Assembly (NCBI RefSeq): GCF_013342145.1
Contig: NZ_JABUQZ010000001.1
Coordinates: forward strand, 2,108,001-2,172,000
Direction of reading: 5' to 3'
Length of the DNA: 64,000 nucleotides
From: Haloterrigena gelatinilytica
GTDB taxonomy: Archaea; Halobacteriota; Halobacteria; Halobacteriales; Natrialbaceae
Shown here: positions 8,998 through 17,092 of the stretch, piece after piece
How positions within the stretch are numbered: the stretch's first letter is position 1
How the letters are laid out: each line of letters opens with the position of its first letter
The notes under the pieces: model-generated
The model's input: only the letters and a program-made list of their open reading frames with translations
Database searches by the model: none
Told to the model about the DNA's origin: nothing
Program-made: the position numbers and the translations under genes

Positions 8998-10077
8998 TCA
9001 CTCCTCGCTCACGTTGACCCAGAGGTGCGCCGAGTACTCCGTCGTGTCCGCCGACGGCTCCTCGGGGACGTCCCCGCCGGGGTAGAGCAGCCAGACGAGC
9101 CGAACGTTCTCCCCGGTCATCGTCGGCTCGAGCTCGTGTTGATGGTGCCAGCTCTCGTTGTGGCCGAGCCGGGTCTCGAACCGGTCGAGTTCGCGTTGCT
9201 CCTCGACGGTCGTCTCGTTGTCCGCGACCGAGACCCGCTGTTCGACCAGAACGGCGGTGTAGTCGACGGTCCGGTGTTCGTGGTTGTCGACCCCGAGGAC
9301 GATCTCCTCGGATTCGCCCTGCGTGAACTCGGTCGGGTAGTTGTCGGCCGTGAGCTCGCCGTCGTCGTCCTCGGTGAGGATGTAGACGGCCGAGAACTGT
9401 TCGCCGTCGGGCGGCACCGCGACCGCGTAGCCGACGCTGCCGACCGCGAGCAGCAGGGAGAGGACCAACACGACGTTCAACGCGGCGTCCGCGCGGGTGT
9501 CCGGCTCGAGCAGTTCGGCGCGGCCCGCCGCGTACCACGCGCGGTAGGGTACCCGGAACCGCTCGTCCGGGGGAAGCTCCCACCGGCGAACGGCGGCGAC
9601 GGCGGCCGCGCCGACGGTGAACACGCTGATGGCGAGCATGATCGGTCCCAGCCGGATTCCCCACGGCGTGAAATTCAACACGAGGCCGATCAGGGGGGTA
9701 ACGGCGATACTGAGACCGAAGGAGAGGGCGACGCGTTCGATGCCGTCGATCCCCGACCGATCGTCGAGGAGGGGACCGACCGGGAGCGGGCCGCGATTCG
9801 CACCGTCGGCGAGGTCCCCGTCGCTATCGCCGTCGGCCTCCGGATCGCCGGTCGGATCGTCGCCGGCTTCGGGAAACAGCGCCGCGATGAACGCGTACCC
9901 GGGCACGAAGAGGACGAACGCGAGCCCGAGCGGGACGCGAAGCGACGTCTCGCGGAGCACGGGCGCGAGCGCGGCGACGTTCGTCAGGACCACGAGTGCG
10001 AACACGGCGGCGAGATCGGCCGGGAGCGTCCGAACCGGCCGCGGAAGCAGTGCCACCAGTGATCGCGTCTCAGCCAT
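8998..10077 (-). CDS. DUF1616 domain membrane protein
   Basis: A 359-residue membrane protein with the DUF1616 layout. Five hydrophobic helices lie in the first two thirds, including LAFVLFVPGYAFIAALFP, ERVALSFGLSIAVTPLIG and LNVVLVLSLLLAVGSVGYAVAV. They are followed by an exported C-terminal beta-rich domain with glycosylation sequons (NES, NVS). A 35-residue acidic loop separates helices 2 and 3. DUF1616 proteins are common in haloarchaea and often lie with glycosylation or surface genes; their activity is unknown. The gene lies downstream of the winged-helix regulator, in the same direction, separated by a 329-bp gap that carries the CTAG cluster. Confidence 0.85.
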   Translation of the reverse strand: MAETRSLVALLPRPVRTLPADLAAVFALVVLTNVAALAPVLRETSLRVPLGLAFVLFVPGYAFIAALFPEAGDDPTGDPEADGDSDGDLADGANRGPLPVGPLLDDRSGIDGIERVALSFGLSIAVTPLIGLVLNFTPWGIRLGPIMLAISVFTVGAAAVAAVRRWELPPDERFRVPYRAWYAAGRAELLEPDTRADAALNVVLVLSLLLAVGSVGYAVAVPPDGEQFSAVYILTEDDDGELTADNYPTEFTQGESEEIVLGVDNHEHRTVDYTAVLVEQRVSVADNETTVEEQRELDRFETRLGHNESWHHQHELEPTMTGENVRLVWLLYPGGDVPEEPSADTTEYSAHLWVNVSEE

Positions 10078-10406
10078 TGGCTGCTACGTACTGTGGACGT
10101 GCCCAAAAGCGAACCGATCGTCGCGTGCGACGGGTCGCCACGACCCGCTGTCGTCGCCACTCGCAGCCGTCGCTCGAGCGATCGGCGTCCGGCCCCCGAC
10201 CGCTACCGACTATCGGAACCGGTGTACTAGCGCTGGCGACACGATAGCACTAGCGATACTAGTGCACTAGTGACTCTCACTCGAGCTAGTCCGCTAGTAC
10301 TCTAGCACTAGTGGAGAGACTAGCGGAGTGATAGTAGCACAGGTCCGTCGCGACCGGCTGCGAGCCGACGAGTACGGCGGGCAGAAAACGTCCGTGAATC
10401 GGAGTC
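10078..10406. other. 329-bp gap upstream of the DUF1616 gene
   Basis: No gene is seen. The half nearer the regulator contains nine CTAG tetranucleotides (10227-10323), described separately. The half nearer the DUF1616 gene (10078-10220) looks like ordinary GC-rich sequence without a strong TATA word. The DUF1616 promoter should be here if the gene is not read from the regulator gene. Confidence 0.5.
10227..10323. repeat. dense cluster of CTAG motifs with a 14-bp palindrome
   Basis: Nine CTAG tetranucleotides start at 10227, 10250, 10259, 10267, 10286, 10294, 10302, 10308 and 10320. Several are spaced 8-9 bp. The block includes the perfect palindrome ACTAGTGCACTAGT (10258-10271), and CTC-rich then GAG-rich arms give it partial dyad symmetry. 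CTAG is strongly avoided in haloarchaeal genomes and is a known m4C methylation target (the Zim methyltransferase in Haloferax). Elsewhere in this window I find it only sporadically. The block sits between two genes of the same orientation, so it could be a methylation-responsive control site, a protein-binding array or a scar. Confidence 0.85.
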
Positions 10407-11573
10407 CTATACGGAGTTCGTCGAATTGCCGTCTCTCTCCGTGGCCGCACCGGTCGCGGTGACGTCGCGGAGCAGTCGCAGTTCCTCCTCCTCGCTGATC
10501 CGATCGGAGTGGACGCACGCGTGGACGATCTTGTGTGCGAGCTCGGGGTCGGCGAGCGCCGACGACTCGGTGCCGCCCTCCCGGTCGGTCGTCCCTCGCT
10601 CGCGGTCCTCGAGTTCGCGCTCGATCGCGGCCAGCCGGTCGGCGAGTTCGTCGACGCGGTCGGTCAGTTCGGCCAGTTGCGCGTCCGCGTCCGCGTCTGC
10701 CCGGTCGGTCGCGTCCGCGTCCGCGGGCGCTCGTTCCGACCGGGACGCGGACGAGTCGGTTCGCCGCCGCGTGCGATCGCTCGATTCGTCGCGGGACTCG
10801 TCGGCCGCGTCCCCGGAACCGTCGTCGCCGTCCCGCTCGCTCGCATCGGGGCCGTCGTCGCTGTCGTCGGCGTGGGGCATGCGTGTTTCCTCCTCGCCGT
10901 CGGACTCGAACAGCGGCGCGACGAGCGCGTTTCGGTCGGACCAGTCGAAGCCGTCGATCGAGTTGACGCGCTGACTGATCGTCGGGCTGCTGACGCCGAG
11001 CCTGTCGGCGAGCTCCGCCTGCGTCGCGTCGGGATGGTCGTAGATCGCCCGCAACGTCTCGCGTTGTTTCTCGGTCAGCGTCGATCGGTCGATGGGGAGG
11101 TCGGGTTCGCCGTCGCGAGCCGCGTTCCGTTCGGTCGGTGCCGGCCCCTCGGTCGTCGAATCGCTGGTGACTGCGGCGGTGGCGGTCTCCGACGCCGCCC
11201 CGCCGTCGGTCACCGTGACGTCGGGATCCGAGGGCCGTTCGTCGACCTCGGTCTCGTTCGACGGCGGGGCGGTGTCGTCTCCTGGCGGCTCGGAATCCAC
11301 CGATTCCGCGCCGGTCACTGCTGTCTCGACACCGTTCGGTTCCGCGTCGTCCGTCGGCGACGGCTCGCTCGCCGAGCCGGCCGCCGGATCGCCGTACTCC
11401 TCGAGGACGCGTTCGACCGTCGACGTCGTGGCGCCGCTGACGGCGTCGGCGATCGCTTCCATCGACTCGTCCGGGTTCGCTTCCGCGTGATCGAGAATCT
11501 GTTTGTGGATGATTGCACGCGGCGCGTTCTGTTCGATATCGAGGGTTGCGTTCGAATCGGTGGTTTCACCCAT
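10407..11573 (-). CDS. winged-helix transcriptional regulator with C-terminal coiled coil
   Basis: A 388-residue, highly acidic regulator. A first helical region (about 16-61) looks like a small HTH/UBA-like unit that includes an AIADAVSGAT turn. A long disordered linker follows. The main HTH is at residues 165-210, with LTEKQRETLRAIYDHP, AELADRLGVS as the turn and SPTISQRVNSI as the recognition helix. A coiled coil (about 297-325, heptad-like LAELTDRVDELADRLAAIE) and a short C-terminal helical domain (about 343-372) follow. The coiled coil suggests dimerisation. A striking CCGG-centred triple site overlaps its promoter (11576-11618), which suggests autoregulation. Target genes are unknown; the DUF1616 gene is the closest candidate. 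Confidence 0.82.
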   Translation of the reverse strand: MGETTDSNATLDIEQNAPRAIIHKQILDHAEANPDESMEAIADAVSGATTSTVERVLEEYGDPAAGSASEPSPTDDAEPNGVETAVTGAESVDSEPPGDDTAPPSNETEVDERPSDPDVTVTDGGAASETATAAVTSDSTTEGPAPTERNAARDGEPDLPIDRSTLTEKQRETLRAIYDHPDATQAELADRLGVSSPTISQRVNSIDGFDWSDRNALVAPLFESDGEEETRMPHADDSDDGPDASERDGDDGSGDAADESRDESSDRTRRRTDSSASRSERAPADADATDRADADADAQLAELTDRVDELADRLAAIERELEDRERGTTDREGGTESSALADPELAHKIVHACVHSDRISEEEELRLLRDVTATGAATERDGNSTNSV

Positions 11574-11575
11574 CT

Positions 11576-11618
11576 ACTCCGGTCCTATTCCGGAACGTCA
11601 CTTATAGGTTTCCGGAGT
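11576..11618 (-). promoter_or_regulatory. phased triple CCGG operator around the regulator TATA box
   Basis: Three CCGG cores begin at 11579, 11590 and 11612, with spacings of 11 and 22 bp, so they lie on the same face of the DNA. The outer two are arranged as the inverted repeat ACTCCGG (11576-11582) and CCGGAGT (11612-11618). The middle one is the perfect palindrome TTCCGGAA (11588-11595). The TATA word CCTATAAG on the minus strand (about 11601-11608) falls between the second and third sites and is about 30 nt before the regulator ATG at 11573. A protein bound here would cover the promoter. Confidence 0.6.
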
Positions 11619-11696
11619 TACACCCCCTATTCTTAGATTTATCACCTATAATAAAACGCGCTGAGGCCGCGAGCGGTACGCTAGGGTCGCTCTCCG

Positions 11697-13805
11697 CTAA
11701 TCGTCAGCCGGACCGGTCCGGGTCGCCTCGGAACACAGTTCGCGAGCCCGCTCGAGGACCGCCTCGGCTTCGCGTTCGGAGACGCCGTCGGGCCCGAACG
11801 CCGCCCGTTCGTACCCCTCGGTGACGTCCCGGAGCGGGGCCGACTCCGTCTCGGCGTCCGCCGACCGATCGCTGTACCGGCGGTAGAACTCCCAGTGAGT
11901 CAGGGGACCGGACGCGGCGAACCGGGACTCGAGGGACTGCCGAACGGCGGCGTAGCAGTCCCGGACCGCATCGTTCGGATTGCCGCTCGAGAGCTGATCG
12001 CTCGCTCGCGACAGGAGCGTCCGAGACGAGACGGGGTCGGACGTCCCGGCCGTCGTCGGCGCGTCGTCGTCGGCCTCGTCCGGGTCGGTCGGTATCGGCG
12101 CCGACGCCGACGCTCGATCGCGATACCAGTAGCCGCCGGCGCCGACGGCCGCGACGAACAGTCCGAGCGCCAGCCAGGCCCACGTGGGCAACAGCGAGTC
12201 GGCGGACGTCGGGAAGGAGACCGTCGTCGCGGCCTCCGTCCGCGCCAGGTTGGTCCCCTCGTCGTCGTGGACGGCGACCAGTTGCACCTCGCCGGTGGCC
12301 GTCTCCTCGGGGACCGTGACCGAGGCGCCGAACGCGCCGTCCGCGTCCGTCGAGACCGTCTCGAGAACCGTCCCGTCGGCGACGAGTCGAACCGATTGCC
12401 CCTCGACGCCGCCGCCGGTCGCCTCGAGCGTGCCGTTGACCGTGACCTCCCGCTCGCCGGTGGGACTCGCGGAGACGGAGAGTTCGGGCTCCGTTTCCGC
12501 GACGGTGACCGTCGTCGAGGTGGCGACGCTCGCGAGCGCGCGATCCTCGAAGGGGAGGGAGATCCGGAGGTCGCGCTCGCCGGACGGGACGTCCGCCGGC
12601 ACCGTCGAGTTCCCGGTGGTCGACCCGTTGCTGGAGCCGAAGAGTCCGATCGGCGTCCCGTCGACCGAGACGGCTACCGGGACGTCGTCGACCCGTTCGT
12701 CGCCGACGCGGAGGTCGTAGTCGACGTCGACGCGATCGCCGTACGCGACGGTGTCGGGCTCGACGTCATCGATCGCGATCGTCGGCTCGACCTGTTCGAT
12801 ATCGACCGGGACGCTGGTCTCGCTCCCGAGGTACGTCGATTCGTTCTCGGGGACGTACTCGACCGTCACCGAGTCGGCCGACAGCGGCACGGAGATCGGC
12901 CGGTACTCGAAATCGAACCACCCGCTTTCGTCCGTCTCGGTTCGGATCTCCTGATTCCCGACCTCGAGACGGATCTCCCGGTTCGCGATCGGCGTTCCGT
13001 TTTCGGTTTCGACCGTGCCGCTCGCGACGAGCGGGTCGGTAAACGAAATGTATTCGGACGTCGCCTCGATGCTCAGTTCCGTTTCGACGAACGACTCCTC
13101 GCGAATCGCCGCCTGTTCGGTCTGGACCTCCTCGTTTACGTCTTCGATCTCCTCGGCGGCGTCGGTCAGGTCGATATCGCTGTCGTTGCTGATCGAGTCG
13201 TAGTGGTCCTGGACGTTCTGACTCGAGTTCCCGATCTCCTCGGCCAGCGACTCGAGTTCGCGGGCGAGTTCGCGGGCGCGTTCCTCGTCGCCCGCTTCGC
13301 GCGCCGCCTCGTACTCTTCTTTCGTCTCCTCGTACTCGCTGACCGCCTCGGTCATTCGCTTCTGCTCGTTCTGCGCTTGGTCGAAGGCTTCGGCCCGTTC
13401 GGCGTCGCCGGTCACCTCGACGTACTGCTCGAGCCTGTCGCTGTACTCCTCTCCGACGAACTGGCTCGCGAGGTCGGCCTCGCCCTCGCTGAGCTGGATC
13501 GCCCCGTCTTCGAGCTGTCCCGACAGCCTGTCGGAGAGCCACCGCTCGAGTTCGGCCTGATCGGCCCCTTCGTCGTACTCGTCGGGATTGCGGTGGCGAA
13601 CGGTGTCGTTGTCAGCGGCGTCGTCCCCGCCGGCGTCCGGCGCCTCCTGTTGGGCCGCGACGCCGGCCAGCGCCGAGCCGTCGTCGACGCTCCCCGCGGA
13701 AGCGGCGGCGATTCCGCCACCCGTCGCGCTCAACGGGAAGCAGACGAGCAGGAAGGCGAGGACGAGCGTTCGACCGACGGCGTTTGTCACAGGGGTTCGG
13801 TTCAC
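11697..13805 (-). CDS. DUF4129 domain transmembrane protein
   Basis: A protein of 702 residues from the GTG at 13805. The longer frame to 13928 adds a basic tail without a signal and I reject it. A signal peptide (TLVLAFLLVCFPLSATGGG) leads into an acidic helical region with a long coiled-coil-like segment (residues about 110-240 of the mature protein). Several beta-sandwich repeats of the Big/transglutaminase-associated kind follow, then one transmembrane helix (LPTWAWLALGLFVAAVGAGGYWY). The cytoplasmic DUF4129 domain comes last (RDCYAAVRQSLESRF ... LTHWEFYRRYSD). DUF4129 proteins belong with MoxR, DUF58 and DUF4350 in membrane-anchored chaperone clusters, and those partners are all present within 8 kb. 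It is divergent from the DUF58 operon. Confidence 0.85.
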   Translation of the reverse strand: MNRTPVTNAVGRTLVLAFLLVCFPLSATGGGIAAASAGSVDDGSALAGVAAQQEAPDAGGDDAADNDTVRHRNPDEYDEGADQAELERWLSDRLSGQLEDGAIQLSEGEADLASQFVGEEYSDRLEQYVEVTGDAERAEAFDQAQNEQKRMTEAVSEYEETKEEYEAAREAGDEERARELARELESLAEEIGNSSQNVQDHYDSISNDSDIDLTDAAEEIEDVNEEVQTEQAAIREESFVETELSIEATSEYISFTDPLVASGTVETENGTPIANREIRLEVGNQEIRTETDESGWFDFEYRPISVPLSADSVTVEYVPENESTYLGSETSVPVDIEQVEPTIAIDDVEPDTVAYGDRVDVDYDLRVGDERVDDVPVAVSVDGTPIGLFGSSNGSTTGNSTVPADVPSGERDLRISLPFEDRALASVATSTTVTVAETEPELSVSASPTGEREVTVNGTLEATGGGVEGQSVRLVADGTVLETVSTDADGAFGASVTVPEETATGEVQLVAVHDDEGTNLARTEAATTVSFPTSADSLLPTWAWLALGLFVAAVGAGGYWYRDRASASAPIPTDPDEADDDAPTTAGTSDPVSSRTLLSRASDQLSSGNPNDAVRDCYAAVRQSLESRFAASGPLTHWEFYRRYSDRSADAETESAPLRDVTEGYERAAFGPDGVSEREAEAVLERARELCSEATRTGPADD

Positions 13806-13950
13806 CGCCCACGACAAAAAACTATTCTCTCTGCGAGGGTGACAGCTCGCGCTCGTCGGCGCGCCCGCATCCGACCGCGCCGGCCGAGCGCGTTCGCTGC
13901 AGCCGTCGAACACCAATACCTTCAACAAGATTCACGGAGACCGGTCGGAC

Positions 13951-15423
13951 ATGAAACCCACGCGTCGACTGTGGGCCGTCGCTTCCCTCGCGGCCTTTCT
14001 CGCGGGCGTCGCAGTCGTTACTGCCCGTCCGCTCCTCCTCGGCGGCGCCGGGCTGGTCGGCTCGTGGATCGTCGCGCGCCAGTATCGGTTCTACCGCACG
14101 CTCGAGGAGACGGTCGACGCGCTGGCCGTCGAGCAGTCGGCCGCCCGCGCGGGCGTTCGAACGGGCGAAACCGTGCCGGTCACGCTCTCGGCGAGGCTGG
14201 CCGCGCCGTCGCCGCTCGCCGTCGCGATCGAGGGCGGACTCCCGACGGCCGCCGCGGCCGACGACTCGCTCTCGCTGTCCCTCGATCCGACGACGTCCGC
14301 GACCACCCGAACGGTCGACGTCACGTGGCCGACCGCGGGCCACCACCGGTTCGACGAACCGACCGTGACCGCGACGGACGGATTCCTCCGCGAGACGGTG
14401 TCGCTCGGAACGGCCCCGACGGTCACCGTCGAGCCCCGCGGTCCGCGGACCATCCACGTCGGCGAGGGCGGCGATCGGATCACGATGGCCTACGGCGAAC
14501 ACGAGGCCGGTCGCCTCGGGTCGGGGATCGAGCCCGCGGAACTCCGCGAGTACATGCCCGGCGATACGGCCGATCGGATCGACTGGAAGGCCACGGCCAG
14601 GCTGGCGACGCCCCACGTCCGCGAGTACGAGGCCGAGACCGACCGGCGGACGCTACTGGTCGTCGATCACCGCGCCTCGCTGGCGACGGGGCGACCGGAC
14701 GAAACCGAACTCGACTACCTCCGCGAGGTCGCGCTCGCGACGGCCGCGAGCGCGCACCGCCTCGGCGATCCCGTCGGACTGCGTACCGTCGGCGACGAGG
14801 GGATCACGTTTCGCCTCGACCCGACGACGACGCCGGTGGCGTACGATCGGATCCGGCGTCGGTTGCTCGACCTCGAGCCGACGGCCGATCCGTCGGCCGC
14901 CGGCGGAATCGACCGGGAGAGCCGGCGGAGGCGGACCCCGCCGCTCCGGAGCAGCGGCTTCACCGCGGCCGACGCCCGGGCGAAACGCACCGGCCTCGGT
15001 GACGACGACGACCGGTTCGCCGCGACCCTTCGCCCGTTCTACGCCGCGCGGGAGGGGTACCGCGAACGCATCGAATCGGACCCGCTCTACGGCGCCGTCA
15101 GGCGGGCCCACAGCGGTAACACCGAGGGGCTGTGGACGATCCTCTTCACTGACGACTCGCGGCCGGCGGAGCTCCGCGAAACGGTCAAACTCGCCCGCGG
15201 AAACGGCAACTCGGTGCTGGTGCTGCTCGCGCCGACGGTGCTCTACGAGCCCGACGGCCTCGCGGACGTCGAGGACGCCTACGATCGCTACGTCGAGTTC
15301 GAGGACCTGCGCCGGGACCTCGCCCGGATGTCCCGCGTGACCGCCCTCGAGGTCGGCCCGCAGGATCGCCTCTCGACGGTCCTCTCGGACGGACGCGCCC
15401 GCCCTCGAGGTGAGCGCGCATGA
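13951..15423 (+). CDS. DUF58 domain-containing protein
   Basis: A 490-residue protein with two hydrophobic helices at the start (about 7-24 and 28-42), an immunoglobulin-like extracellular part and the DUF58 domain. The hallmark sequence EYMPGDTADRIDWKATAR lies near residue 200, followed by a von Willebrand A-like region with LLVVDHRAS. DUF58 proteins are partners of MoxR-type AAA+ ATPases in assembly or maturation of membrane or surface complexes. It overlaps the next gene by 4 bp and shares a 145-bp divergent promoter region with the DUF4129 gene. No MIDAS residues were assigned with certainty. Confidence 0.88.
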   Translation: MKPTRRLWAVASLAAFLAGVAVVTARPLLLGGAGLVGSWIVARQYRFYRTLEETVDALAVEQSAARAGVRTGETVPVTLSARLAAPSPLAVAIEGGLPTAAAADDSLSLSLDPTTSATTRTVDVTWPTAGHHRFDEPTVTATDGFLRETVSLGTAPTVTVEPRGPRTIHVGEGGDRITMAYGEHEAGRLGSGIEPAELREYMPGDTADRIDWKATARLATPHVREYEAETDRRTLLVVDHRASLATGRPDETELDYLREVALATAASAHRLGDPVGLRTVGDEGITFRLDPTTTPVAYDRIRRRLLDLEPTADPSAAGGIDRESRRRRTPPLRSSGFTAADARAKRTGLGDDDDRFAATLRPFYAAREGYRERIESDPLYGAVRRAHSGNTEGLWTILFTDDSRPAELRETVKLARGNGNSVLVLLAPTVLYEPDGLADVEDAYDRYVEFEDLRRDLARMSRVTALEVGPQDRLSTVLSDGRARPRGERA

Positions 15424-15956
15424 GCGCGACCCCGACGGCCGATCCGGCGACCCGGGGCGAACGCCCCCGGCCGACGATCGGTGCACTCGCCGTCCTCACC
15501 GCGGCGCTGGCGCTCCTCGCCGGGCCGACCGGCGCGGTGGCCGGGCTCGCGACGGCGCTGACCTGGTACGGGCTCGGGACGCCGTACGCGCTCGCGGCCG
15601 GACACGTCGTGCTCGCGGCCGCGTTCCCGGACGGGATCGGTCTCGAGACGTTCCTGCTCGTCGAACTCGCGTTCGTCGCGGTCCTGCTCGCCGCCGTCGT
15701 CCGGACCCCGACGGCGCTGCGAGACGCCGTCGTCGTCCTCGCCAGCGCGATCGCGTTCGTCGGGACGGGCTGGATCGTCGCCGACTCCCGCTCCGTCTGG
15801 ACCGCCGCGGGGACGCTCCTCTTCCTCCTCGCGCTCGCGGCCTACGCCCTCCACCGGTACGAACTCGTCCGTCTCGGGCTCGTCCCCGACGCCGTCGACA
15901 CCCCGCCGGACGCAAACGTAGACGCCGACGCCGATTCACCGACCCATGAGCAGTAA
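15420..15956 (+). CDS. membrane protein of the MoxR/DUF58 cluster (DUF7519-like)
   Basis: A 178-residue protein with five hydrophobic helices between about residues 20 and 143, and a short acidic C-terminal tail (PPDANVDADADSPT). It overlaps DUF58 by 4 bp at the start and the next gene by 11 bp at the end, so it is cotranscribed. Small membrane proteins of this kind are standard members of haloarchaeal MoxR clusters; I believe DUF7519 is the matching family but did not verify it. A role in membrane anchoring of the complex is inference. Confidence 0.75.
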   Translation: MSATPTADPATRGERPRPTIGALAVLTAALALLAGPTGAVAGLATALTWYGLGTPYALAAGHVVLAAAFPDGIGLETFLLVELAFVAVLLAAVVRTPTALRDAVVVLASAIAFVGTGWIVADSRSVWTAAGTLLFLLALAAYALHRYELVRLGLVPDAVDTPPDANVDADADSPTHEQ

Positions 15957-16938
15957 CAACATCGACACGACCGAGTCGTCCGCGTCGCCGGCAGCCGCCT
16001 CGAGCACTGGCGCCGACGCGGACGCGGACTCAGAGACGGAGACAGCCACCGACGCGGAGGCGACGACCGACGACGGCCGTCGGGAACTCGCCGCGCAGGT
16101 CGAACTCCTCGCCGACGAGAACCGACGGCTGCGCGAGGAGTACGTCCGCGCCCGCCAGTCCCGGTATCGGGCCACCGCGATCGGTCTCGGCGCGATCGGG
16201 ATCGTCGCCGCCCTGGGAAGCCTCGCCTTCCCCGACGCGCGGGAGGTGCTCGTCGCGCTCGGGGCGACCGGGCTCTTCGGCGCCCTGCTGACCTACTACC
16301 TCACGCCCAGCCGGTTCGTCGCGGCCGACGTGGGCGAACGCGTCTACACCGCCTCGACCGCGAACGTCGCCGCGATCGGCGACGAACTCGGCCTCCGCGA
16401 CGAGCGGGTGTACCTCCCCGGCGAGACGGCGCCGGCCCGGCTCTACGTCCCCCAACACGCCGACTACTCGCTCCCCGACGAGCGCGCCGGCCCGATCGTC
16501 GTCGACGACGACTCCCGGGGCCTCCTGCTCGAGGCGACCGGGGCCGAACTCTTCCGGCCGTTCGAGCGGGCGCTGACCGGCGACCTCGCCGCCGACCCGG
16601 CGCCGCTGGCCGCCCAGTTGACCGACGGCCTCGTCGAGCAGTTCGAACTCGCGCGAAGCGCCGAGTCGGACGTCGACGCCGGCGACGGGCGCGCCACGAT
16701 CGCGGTCAGCGACAGCGCGTTCGGCCCGATCGATCGCTTCGATCATCCGATCCCCTCCTTCCTCGCCGTCGGCTTCGCCGCCGGCCTCGAGCGGCCGGTC
16801 CGACTCGAGATCGCCCCGGGCGACGACCGGGCCGACTGGTTGGTCACCTGCCGGTGGGACCTCGAGACCGACCCCGAAGACGAGACGGCGGCCGGCGACG
16901 CGGAGTCGACGGCGGATGCGGAGGCGGCAGTTCAGTAG
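15946..16938 (+). CDS. coiled-coil and two-TM membrane protein of the MoxR/DUF58 cluster
   Basis: A 330-residue protein. The first 40 residues are disordered and acidic. A coiled coil follows (about 44-72, AAQVELLADENRRLREEYV), then two adjacent transmembrane helices (about 77-95 and 101-118) and a large soluble domain (about 125-310). The soluble domain contains the conserved-looking segment VYLPGETAPARLYVPQ and a GLLLEATGAELFRPFE motif. It is the last gene of the DUF58 operon, overlapping the preceding gene by 11 bp. It is common in haloarchaeal clusters of this sort without a known activity. The hairpin topology puts both ends in the cytoplasm. Confidence 0.75.
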   Translation: MSSNNIDTTESSASPAAASSTGADADADSETETATDAEATTDDGRRELAAQVELLADENRRLREEYVRARQSRYRATAIGLGAIGIVAALGSLAFPDAREVLVALGATGLFGALLTYYLTPSRFVAADVGERVYTASTANVAAIGDELGLRDERVYLPGETAPARLYVPQHADYSLPDERAGPIVVDDDSRGLLLEATGAELFRPFERALTGDLAADPAPLAAQLTDGLVEQFELARSAESDVDAGDGRATIAVSDSAFGPIDRFDHPIPSFLAVGFAAGLERPVRLEIAPGDDRADWLVTCRWDLETDPEDETAAGDAESTADAEAAVQ

Positions 16939-17092
16939 TCGAGGGAACGGAGCGAGTAGTCGCGGATCTGCGCCTTCTATTCAGTCAGAGCCGTTACCGC
17001 TACGGTTGAGACGCCTTGTCGCACCAATCAGCGCGTTGCACATCCAGCGGATATCATTAACCGCCGTACGTTCATGTGTAACTAATGCGACA

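Noticed and set aside
11895-15002. Very long plus-strand open frame (about 1000 codons)
   Set aside because: It runs antisense to the DUF4129 gene and then out of frame through the DUF58 gene. Its product is Arg-rich and repetitive, an artefact of high GC.
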